A program made the translations under genes and the position numbers. Of a DNA stretch of 44,835 nt, positions 38,296 through 44,835 are shown one piece after another (position 1 is the stretch's first letter; every line of letters starts with the position of its first letter). Below the pieces are notes generated by a model. The model did no database searches and was not told where the DNA came from. It worked only from the letters and a program-made list of their open reading frames with translations. The DNA is taken from NCBI RefSeq assembly GCF_026672255.1, contig NZ_JAPOHA010000016.1, positions 1 to 44,835 of the forward strand, read 5' to 3'. Origin of the DNA: Caproiciproducens galactitolivorans (lineage in GTDB: Bacteria; Bacillota; Clostridia; Oscillospirales; Acutalibacteraceae).

Positions 38296-38955
38296 TTATT
38301 CCTCCTCGCCACGGTATACCCGTAAAATCTTCTCAGCGGCAGCGGAATCAACTGCCATAAATTCGTCCTGCTCTGCAACGCCCACGCTTTGCGTAATTTC
38401 CAGTGATTTTTTGTAAACATCCATACGCGTCCTCTGCTGTACCGGCTCTTGATTTCCCTTCAGAAAAAAGGAAAAACCGATTCGGTTTTCCGCCTCATCC
38501 GCATAGCAGAAATAACCGTCGGTCACAACCTTGCCGTGTTTTTTTGCAGCCACATCGGTAACAGCAAGCTTTACCAGTTCAACTGCAAAATCATTCAGCC
38601 CGGCCTCAAAAATCAATATTTTTTCTTTCAGCTGAGCCGGGGATACAACCACCCGTTTCGTTACGCCGCAAAGCTGCGGAAAAGCTTCGCCGACCTTTAC
38701 CGAGTCAAGCGACCGGCAGCCGCCGTTCGGTACGACATATACCATAAAGTTTTTACTTTTATCGTGATAAAGGCAAGGATAAACGAGCTGCGCTTCGTAG
38801 CCGCACTCGGGACACTTCCAGTCGAACAGCGTTTCGTCCAGCACACGCAGCCGCAGTTCCGGATCTTCACCTGCTTCCAGCTCCGGATGTACCTGTGTTT
38901 TTACCACCGCGCCGCAGTGTGGACAGCTCACGTCCCTGTTGTCTTGGGTTGCCAT
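38296..38955 (-). CDS. CpXC-domain protein
   Basis: A 219-aa soluble protein with an N-terminal CpXC-type zinc ribbon: VSCPHCGAVVKT near residue 10 and FDWKCPECGYEAQLVYP about 35 residues later, making four Cys ligands. The rest is an alpha/beta domain without a known motif. ATG at 38955 is best spaced from GGAGAGG; longer frames begin at 38994. A TGA-TATAAT extended -10 lies upstream on the minus strand. Co-transcribed with asnB. Function unknown. Confidence 0.85.
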   Translation of the reverse strand: MATQDNRDVSCPHCGAVVKTQVHPELEAGEDPELRLRVLDETLFDWKCPECGYEAQLVYPCLYHDKSKNFMVYVVPNGGCRSLDSVKVGEAFPQLCGVTKRVVVSPAQLKEKILIFEAGLNDFAVELVKLAVTDVAAKKHGKVVTDGYFCYADEAENRIGFSFFLKGNQEPVQQRTRMDVYKKSLEITQSVGVAEQDEFMAVDSAAAEKILRVYRGEEE

Positions 38956-39121
38956 TTTTAACATCCTCTCCTTAGGCTTTGCGTATTTGCACATTATATC
39001 ACAATCTGATAAAAAAAGGAACAGAATTAAATAAGACTGTTATTTTACGGCATTTTGCGATATAATAACAGCAAAGAGAAATCCCCTAAATTAAGCCGCA
39101 TTTTCGGCAGGAGGTAAGCTT

Positions 39122-39625
39122 ATGAGTATTTTTAACAACGTATCGGAAAAAGTTACAAAAGCAGTCGACTATGTCGTTGAAAAAAACCGTAAAGCCGCAT
39201 TGATAAACCGTATCCGGATTGTCATTAAGAATGAAAGGGAAAACGAAGCGCGCGCCTACATCGCGCTTGGGAAGTACTACTTTCATAATATGCGCGATGA
39301 CCAGAACGAGGAAACAGAACATCTGTGCCGTTCCGTGGAAGACGCCGAACGCCGCATGAAGAAGGCGTTTGAAAAGCTGGACGAGATCACTGCCCCCGAA
39401 GAAATCACGGAAGACGAGTGCGCGGACTGCGGCGACGATTGCTGCTGCTGCCCCTGCGGCGTCGACGACGACGAGGAAGACGATCTTCCGGAGCAGGAGG
39501 AAATCACCAACTATCCGATGCATTTTCCCATCGTTGACAAGGCGAACGAGCGGGGCTATGCAAGCGACGAGGCGGCGGAGGAAGCGGCGGAAGATATGCC
39601 GGAAAATCCTTCGTACCCGGATTGA
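39122..39625 (+). CDS. Acidic helical protein with a Cys cluster, next to mnmA
   Basis: 167 aa, unknown function. Residues 1-90 look helical with the pattern seen in clostridial zinc-ribbon helical proteins (IKNERENEARAYIALGKYYF). Residues 100-112 hold seven Cys within 13 positions (Cys 100, 103, 107-110, 112), then a long Asp/Glu run and an acidic C-terminus. The Cys cluster suggests metal or persulfide handling. AGGAGGT precedes the ATG. mnmA starts 3 nt after its stop codon, so they are an operon; a role in thiolation or metal supply is a guess. Confidence 0.78.
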   Translation: MSIFNNVSEKVTKAVDYVVEKNRKAALINRIRIVIKNERENEARAYIALGKYYFHNMRDDQNEETEHLCRSVEDAERRMKKAFEKLDEITAPEEITEDECADCGDDCCCCPCGVDDDEEDDLPEQEEITNYPMHFPIVDKANERGYASDEAAEEAAEDMPENPSYPD

Positions 39626-39627
39626 GC

Positions 39628-40704
39628 ATGAAAAAACGGGTAATGCTCGGCATGAGCGGCGGCGTGGACAGTTCCGTCGCCGCTCTCCTTCTTTTAAAGG
39701 CCGGCTACGACGTAACCGGCGTCACTTTGCGCCTGCGTCCGGACGAATACATGCAGCAGAGCGCCGCGGGCGGCTGCTGTTCGCTCGACGATATCGACGA
39801 CGCGCGCAGGGTCGCCTATAAGCTGGGGATTGACCATCTGGTTCTGAATTTCACGGAATTCTTCGAAAAAGACGTGATCGATTATTTCGCCGCGCAGTAT
39901 GAAGCCGGACTGACGCCCAATCCCTGCATCGCCTGTAACCGCCACATCAAATTCGACGCCATGCTCCGCCGCGCGCGCGAGCTGGATTTCGACTCTGTCG
40001 CCACCGGGCATTATGCCGTCATCGAGCAGAATGCCGCGGGACGCTGGCTTTTGCGCAAGGCTCCCGCAAGCAAGGATCAGAGCTACGTTCTGTATTCCTT
40101 TACACAGGATCAGTTAAGCCATACGCTGATGCCGCTTGGCGAGTACACGAAGCCGCAGGCGCGCGCGCTTGCGGAGGAAGCCGGTCTGCCCGTCGCGCAC
40201 AAGCCGGACAGCCAGGAAATCTGTTTTGTGGAAAACAAGGATTATGCCGGATTTATTGAACGCTACACCGGCAAAATGGCGCCGCAGGGCAATTTTGTCG
40301 ACGCGCACGGAAAGATTCTCGGCCGCCACCGCGGGATAACGCATTATACGATCGGCCAGCGCAAGGGGCTGGGCGTTTCCTTTGGGAAACCGATGTACGT
40401 TACCAAAATCGATACGGTACATAACGAAGTGACGCTTGGCGAAGAAGGAAGCCAGTACCGGACTTCGCTGGTCGCCGCTGATTTGAATTTTATACCGTTC
40501 GACACGCTGGAAACCGAAATGGATATTACCGCGAAGGTACGGTATCAGGCCGCGCCGGCGAAAGCCCACCTTATTCCCCTTGGGGAAGGCAAGGTCCGCG
40601 TGGATTTCGAGGAAGCGCAGCGCGCCGTCACGCCCGGACAGGCGGTCGTGTTTTACGACGGCGATCTGGTCGTTGGCGGCGGCACCATTCAGGCGGACAC
40701 GTAG
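39628..40704 (+). CDS. mnmA: tRNA 2-thiouridylase MnmA
   Basis: Thiolates U34 of tRNA-Lys, -Glu and -Gln. 358 aa. The PP-loop VMLGMSGGVDSSVAALLLL lies at the N-terminus, the first catalytic Cys in NPCIACNRHIKF and the second in DSQEICFVENKDY; the C-terminal TIYTIGQRKG-like HYTIGQRKGLGV region is present. ATG at 39628 follows the previous stop by 2 nt; a TTG at 39622 overlaps that stop and is rejected. Translation is probably coupled. It ends at TAG 40702-40704, where repeat copy 5 begins. Confidence 0.95.
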   Translation: MKKRVMLGMSGGVDSSVAALLLLKAGYDVTGVTLRLRPDEYMQQSAAGGCCSLDDIDDARRVAYKLGIDHLVLNFTEFFEKDVIDYFAAQYEAGLTPNPCIACNRHIKFDAMLRRARELDFDSVATGHYAVIEQNAAGRWLLRKAPASKDQSYVLYSFTQDQLSHTLMPLGEYTKPQARALAEEAGLPVAHKPDSQEICFVENKDYAGFIERYTGKMAPQGNFVDAHGKILGRHRGITHYTIGQRKGLGVSFGKPMYVTKIDTVHNEVTLGEEGSQYRTSLVAADLNFIPFDTLETEMDITAKVRYQAAPAKAHLIPLGEGKVRVDFEEAQRAVTPGQAVVFYDGDLVVGGGTIQADT

Positions 40705-41165
40705 CGGGCGCACAGCGCCTTTTGCCATTTCCCCCGCGTTGCAGGCGGTGCTTTACCGCAACAAATGAAAATCGTTTTATATAAAAGCTGTCCGATGAAA
40801 AATTCACCGAACAGCTTTTTTAGATTTCATACAATTTTTTGTCCTTAGTTTCGGGCGGGGCAAACTACATCATTTCCTGTAATTCAATATGAAGGACAAA
40901 GGAGTAGGTTCGACCTGTCCGAAGACAGCCTGTGATGCAAATTCGGCCTTTTGGGGAACACCTGGCGAGGGTTCCCCCTCACAAAAACAGTCTACCGGAC
41001 TGTTTTCGCTCCCCTCCTGCGCTTTTTTAATGCAAAGAGACGATGGGGCCCTGCCCTTAAAACCTGCAAACTTTCATCTTGTTCAAGCTCAGCCTTTCCG
41101 TGGAGGAACGCTGCATCGCAACGCGGGGGAAACGGCGAAAGGACACGGTGTGTCCGCTGTGTACG
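40705..41165 (-). repeat. Composite mosaic repeat, copy 5, with inverted T modules at both ends
   Basis: T, inverted (40705-40763, with GGCGC-ACA-GCGCC at its tip) directly after the mnmA stop; a hairpin terminator (40783-40821); R (40862-40925) and Q (about 40930-41088) reversed; T (41089-41155) with GGACAC-GGT-GTGTCC at its tip. P and S are absent. It fills the gap between mnmA and hemW; the right T hairpin lies just after the hemW stop and, read on the minus strand, is followed by TTTCG. Confidence 0.85.
40783..40821 (+). terminator. Terminator downstream of mnmA
   Basis: AAAAGCTGT (40783-40791) pairs with ACAGCTTTT (40811-40819), inner CGATGAA/TTCACCG stem, followed by TTTTAG. Same type as 122-154 and 18821-18856. 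Confidence 0.82.
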
Positions 41166-41169
41166 CCTT

Positions 41170-42282
41170 TTAAGCGAATAAAATCTCAGAAGTCAGCAGA
41201 TTGGAAACCAGAAATCCCTTTGGGGTAAAGTGAAAGCTGTTTTCTTCGCAGACGGTCAGCCCGCCTTTTTCATACAGCTTCGCCGCGTGCAGAATCCGTT
41301 CCGGGATGCCGAACCCGAAGCGCGCGCGGCATCCTTCGTCGGTCAGGCCCTCCGTCAGCCGCAGGGCAAGCATGGCGTATTCCTCGAAGCCGCCGCCCGC
41401 GCCGTCCTGTACCGGCGGTTCGCCCGCAAGGAAACCTTTCAGGCTTCGATTACAGTAAAACCGTTTCCCATTTAAAAAAGAATGCGCCGCCGGGCCGATT
41501 CCAAGGTATTCCCGGCAATGCCAGTATTTCAGATTGTGGCGGCTTTCAAAGCCCGGCTTCGCAAAATTTGAGATTTCATATTGATGAAACCCGCGCTTTT
41601 CCAGTTCCTCGCAGGCCAGAAGATATAAATCCGCCGCCGCTTCTTCGCTAGGCAGGACAAGCGCATCCTTTTTATGGCCGTAAACCGTATTCGGTTCAAC
41701 TTTCAACAGATATGCCGAAAGATGTTGAATCCCCGCGTCCGCGCAGAACGAAATGGAACGCTTCAAACTTTCCGGCGTCTGCTTCTGAACCGCAAGCATC
41801 AGATCGAGCGAGATATTTTCGAATCCGGCGGCCTGCGCGTCGCGCACGGCTTTTTCAGCCTGAGGTGCGGTGTGCCGCCGGCCCAAAAGCCGGAGTTCCT
41901 CTTCGTTCGCGGACTGTAATCCGATCGACAGCCGATTCGCGCCCGCTTCACGGATTTCCTGAAAGAATCCGCTTAAATCCACCGTCGGATTCGCTTCCGC
42001 CGTGATTTCCGCATTTTGCAGGCCAAAGCATTCCCGCGCCTTCTTTATTAAATAGGCGAGACGTTTTCCCCCCAGCAGGCTGGGGGTTCCTCCGCCGAAA
42101 TACAGCGTGCCCGCCGGGCGGTTTTCCTTTCGCGCAAAAGATTCCAATTCCGCCGCCGCGCGCTCTGTGTAGCGGTTCATGGTTTCCCCGTCGGCGGGCA
42201 GGGAATAAAAATCACAGTACGGGCATTTGCCGTCGCAGAACGGAACGTGAATATAAAGGCCGATCGGCTCCGTGTTATTCAT
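41170..42282 (-). CDS. hemW: Radical SAM haem chaperone HemW
   Basis: A 370-aa radical SAM protein related to HemN but acting as a haem chaperone. The [4Fe-4S] motif is [13 protein letters not shown] (CX3CX2C) near residue 14, followed by the GGGTPSLL motif and [20 protein letters not shown]. HemW lacks the extra HemN residues for coproporphyrinogen oxidation, as here. The ATG overlaps the lepA stop by 8 bp, the conserved lepA-hemW order. In Bacillus this is followed by hrcA-grpE-dnaK; here a repeat follows. Confidence 0.93.
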   Translation of the reverse strand: MNNTEPIGLYIHVPFCDGKCPYCDFYSLPADGETMNRYTERAAAELESFARKENRPAGTLYFGGGTPSLLGGKRLAYLIKKARECFGLQNAEITAEANPTVDLSGFFQEIREAGANRLSIGLQSANEEELRLLGRRHTAPQAEKAVRDAQAAGFENISLDLMLAVQKQTPESLKRSISFCADAGIQHLSAYLLKVEPNTVYGHKKDALVLPSEEAAADLYLLACEELEKRGFHQYEISNFAKPGFESRHNLKYWHCREYLGIGPAAHSFLNGKRFYCNRSLKGFLAGEPPVQDGAGGGFEEYAMLALRLTEGLTDEGCRARFGFGIPERILHAAKLYEKGGLTVCEENSFHFTPKGFLVSNLLTSEILFA

Positions 42283-44083
42283 CCAGTTTCAGTACGCTCA
42301 TAAACGCCTCCTGCGGCACTTCTACGGTGCCGAGCTGGCGCATGCGCTTCTTGCCTTCCTTCTGTTTCTCCAGCAGTTTTCTTTTCCGCGAAATATCGCC
42401 GCCGTAGCACTTCGCCAGAACGTCCTTGCGCAGCGCCTTTACCGTTTCGCGCGCGATAATCCGCCCGCCCACGCAGGCCTGAATCGGAATTTCGAAAAGC
42501 TGGCGCGGAATTTTCTCCGAAAGCTTCTCCGCCATTTTGCGCGCCCGCGGGTAGGCCTTGTCCGAATGGATAATAAAGGACAGTGCGTCCACCACTTCGC
42601 CGTTCAGCATAATATCCAGCTTTACAAGGCTGCTCTTTTTATAGCCGCTCAGTTCATAGTCGAAGGAAGCATAGCCGCGCGTGCGGGATTTCAGCGCGTC
42701 GAAGAAATCGTAAATAATTTCGTTCAGCGGCAGCTCGTAATGGATGTCCACACGATCGGTGTCGATATAATCCATATTTTTAAAGATGCCGCGCCGTTCC
42801 TGGCAAAGCTCCATGATGTTGCCGACGTATTCGCTCGGCGTGTAGATATGCGAGTCGGTCATCGGTTCCTCCGCCATTGAAATCAGTGAAGGATCGGGGT
42901 AGTTGGTCGGATTATCAATGAAAACGACCTCGCCGTTCGTTTTGGTAATTCGGTAAACAACGCTGGGCGCGGTGGTAACCAGATCGAGGTTGTATTCCCG
43001 TTCCAGCCGTTCCTGAATGATTTCCATATGCAGAAGGCCTAAAAAGCCGCAACGGAAACCGAAGCCGAGCGCGACGGAGGTTTCCGGCTCAAACGAAAGC
43101 GCCGCGTCGTTTAGCTGTAACTTGTCCAGCGCGTCGCGCAGGTCGGGATAGTGCGCGCCGTCCGCGGGATAAATCCCGCAGAAAACCATCGGCTGTACCG
43201 CGCGGTAACCGGGGAGCGCCTCTTTTGCCGGGTTGTCCGCAAGGGTAACGGTGTCGCCCACGCGCGCGTCCTTTACGGCCTTGATGGAGGCGGCAATATA
43301 GCCGACCTCGCCCGCGCTCAGTCCGTCGCTCGATTCCAGACAGGTGGCGCGCCCGTAGCCGCATTCCACCACGGTGAACCGCGCACCCGTAGCCATCATG
43401 CGGATGGTGTCGCCCGGGTGTACCTGCCCGTCCATCACACGCACATGGATAATCACGCCTTTATACGCGTCGTAATAGGAATCAAAAACCAACGCCTTGA
43501 GCGGCGCGTTTTCGTCGCCCTGCGGCGGCGGCACGTTTTTCACGATCTGTTCCATAACCTGATCGATGTTTGTGCCCAGCTTCGCGGAAATGCAGGGCGC
43601 TTCGTCGGCGGGAATGCCGATTACGTCCTCAATTTCCGCGCGCACCCGTTCCGGCTGCGCGCCCGGCAGGTCGATTTTGTTGATAACCGGAACGATTTCC
43701 AGCCCCGCGTCCACCGCCAGATAGGTATTGGCAAGCGTCTGCGCCTCGATGCCCTGCGACGCGTCCACGACCAGCACCGCGCCCTCGCATGCAGCGAGCG
43801 AGCGGGAAACCTCGTAGTTGAAGTCCACATGACCCGGGGTGTCGATCAGGTTAAACACGTAATCCTGCCCGTCCGCCGCGCTGTAAACCAGCGTAACGGC
43901 GTGCGCCTTAATCGTAATGCCCCTTTCGCGCTCCAGATCCATACTGTCGAGCAGCTGGTTTTCCATGTCGCGCAGCGCAACCGACTTCGTCTGCTCCAAA
44001 ATCCGGTCGGCGAGCGTACTTTTGCCGTGGTCAATGTGCGCGATAATGCTGAAATTCCGAATTCTCTCGCGTGGTATCGACAA
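42275..44083 (-). CDS. lepA: Elongation factor 4 (LepA)
   Basis: Ribosome-associated GTPase. 602 aa, a normal length. G-domain motifs: [17 protein letters not shown] (G1), DTPGHVDF (G3), NKIDLPGA (G4) near residues 10-135; then EF-G-like domains with [11 protein letters not shown] and [18 protein letters not shown] and the LepA-specific C-terminal domain ([20 protein letters not shown]). The TTG at 44083 is better spaced from AGGTGA than the GTG at 44092, which overlaps it. Operon with hemW. Confidence 0.96.
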   Translation of the reverse strand: MSIPRERIRNFSIIAHIDHGKSTLADRILEQTKSVALRDMENQLLDSMDLERERGITIKAHAVTLVYSAADGQDYVFNLIDTPGHVDFNYEVSRSLAACEGAVLVVDASQGIEAQTLANTYLAVDAGLEIVPVINKIDLPGAQPERVRAEIEDVIGIPADEAPCISAKLGTNIDQVMEQIVKNVPPPQGDENAPLKALVFDSYYDAYKGVIIHVRVMDGQVHPGDTIRMMATGARFTVVECGYGRATCLESSDGLSAGEVGYIAASIKAVKDARVGDTVTLADNPAKEALPGYRAVQPMVFCGIYPADGAHYPDLRDALDKLQLNDAALSFEPETSVALGFGFRCGFLGLLHMEIIQERLEREYNLDLVTTAPSVVYRITKTNGEVVFIDNPTNYPDPSLISMAEEPMTDSHIYTPSEYVGNIMELCQERRGIFKNMDYIDTDRVDIHYELPLNEIIYDFFDALKSRTRGYASFDYELSGYKKSSLVKLDIMLNGEVVDALSFIIHSDKAYPRARKMAEKLSEKIPRQLFEIPIQACVGGRIIARETVKALRKDVLAKCYGGDISRKRKLLEKQKEGKKRMRQLGTVEVPQEAFMSVLKLDE

Positions 44084-44189
44084 ATTTATCACCTAATTCA
44101 ATGAATTTTTTAAAAGGATAATTTATAAGGATAATAAGTTATTATAACATAGAAAACAAAATTTGAAAATCGTCTTTTGGGGACACATA

Positions 44190-44835
44190 GTGTCCTTTTA
44201 GGCCGTTTCCTCCGCGCCGCGAAGCGGCACTCCCCCAACGGAAAGGCTGAGCCTGCACGCATGTTTATAATAAGGTATTTTCTTTCTCAAAGCTACCTCG
44301 GAGGAACGTCAATGAAAACCACAAAGAAAGCGTGTACCTGAAAGGCCTTTTGGGGATACCTCAGGAGTGCAGGGGGCGTTTGTGGAACCCTCACGCCGGG
44401 CTTCAAAAGCCCCCGGCTCGTCCGTTGCCTAAATTCGGACGATTCCGAAAGTAGGGGCCCGCCCGGCCTGAGGGCAAGCTAAATCATTTCTGTAATTTAA
44501 TCGAAGGAAAATAAGAGGTTGGTTTGGACTTCAGAACAAAGTCTGCGGCGATTCACAAAGGAACGAGTATCAGCACAATTTTAAAGGGGGAGAACCCTGC
44601 GTGCAATTCCAACCTTCCGGGGAACCCCCTGCGAGGGTTCCCCGCGCAAAATAGTCAACCGGACTGTTTTGCTCCCTTCCTGCGCTTTTGGAAGGCTCAG
44701 GGAACGCTTGGGGCGCTGCCCCAAACCTCGCAAACTTTTGAGAAAGTTTGATCAAAACTTTTAAATTGTTTAAAAGCAATCCTTCCGTTGGAGGAGCGCC
44801 GCCTGCGGCGCGGGGGAAACGGCGCTGTGCGCCCT
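44190..44835 (-). repeat. Composite mosaic repeat, copy 6, runs to the window end
   Basis: Reversed, in order: T (44190-44245, with GGACAC-ATAG-TGTCC at its tip), S (44250-44390), P (44392-44475; inverted repeat 44428-44439/44444-44455 with one arm mutated), R (44475-44530), Q (about 44590-44778), then T in plus orientation (44779 to the end) with GCGCCGC/GCGGCGC. So a full T...T-bounded copy. The gap 44084-44189 before it shows only A/T-rich leader of lepA. Confidence 0.87.

Overview
The window looks like chromosome of an anaerobic, Gram-positive member of the Clostridia, probably Oscillospirales/Ruminococcaceae. The evidence is the Bacillus/Clostridium-type gene order (yaaO-darA-holB-ricT-trmN6-rsmI, glmU-prs-pth-mfd, lepA-hemW), strong AGGAGG-type ribosome binding sites with several TTG/GTG starts, an oxygen-sensitive enzyme set (rubrerythrin, 2[4Fe-4S] ferredoxin, pyruvate phosphate dikinase, lactate permease), and consensus TTGACA-17-TATAAT promoters. 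The species cannot be fixed from the sequence alone. No phage, conjugative module, transposase or CRISPR array is visible.

Layout. 1-900: a mosaic repeat, then rubrerythrin. 1450-2020: a compact type I toxin-antitoxin locus between two near-identical terminators (28-aa membrane toxin on the minus strand, consensus promoters at both ends, antisense RNA over the toxin mRNA 3' end). 2021-4405: an orphan SorC-type regulator and a DUF6179/DUF6323-like pair. 4446-4560: a small RNA gene with a very strong promoter. 4653-10775: a minus-strand housekeeping cluster (CAT-like acyltransferase, rsmI, trmN6, ferredoxin, ricT, holB, darA, PLP decarboxylase). 10886-12637: an LCP ligase and a YfbR-type nucleotidase. 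12923-16311: a yfhO-csbB pair for glycosylating a cell-surface polymer. 16496-18397: Smr protein, an unknown 391-aa protein, a TIGR04076-like protein. 19617-27698: PrsA-like lipoprotein, mfd, pth, prs and a glmU lacking its acetyltransferase half. 27999-32588: ppdK and lactate permease. 32885-36095: membrane protein, tRNA-Arg(CCU), CPBP protease, tadA, a 31-aa membrane peptide and an orphan sigma region-4 pair. 36422-44083: asnB with a CpXC protein, a Cys-rich protein with mnmA, and lepA-hemW.

The most unusual content is non-coding. Six composite repeats (1-755, 18.7-19.56 kb, 25.15-25.61 kb, 36.1-36.36 kb, 40.7-41.16 kb, 44.19 kb to the window end) are built from the same modules in a fixed order, each module holding one or more near-perfect inverted repeats. 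I call them Q (a chain of hairpins), R (linker), P (12-bp palindrome), S (GC-rich palindrome plus a conserved 45-bp tail) and T (nested hairpins). At least three copies have T in opposite orientation at their two ends, like the terminal inverted repeats of a MITE, and the T hairpins differ between copies by paired, structure-preserving changes. Copies left of 27 kb point one way and those right of 36 kb the other. They sit in intergenic gaps, often directly after stop codons, and may double as terminators.

Other points: a 27-codon open tail in frame after the CAT-like stop codon, a 29-codon gene remnant followed by a terminator near 32.7 kb, and a promoter-sORF-terminator unit at 18.6-18.86 kb whose distal part is also present at the left edge of the window.
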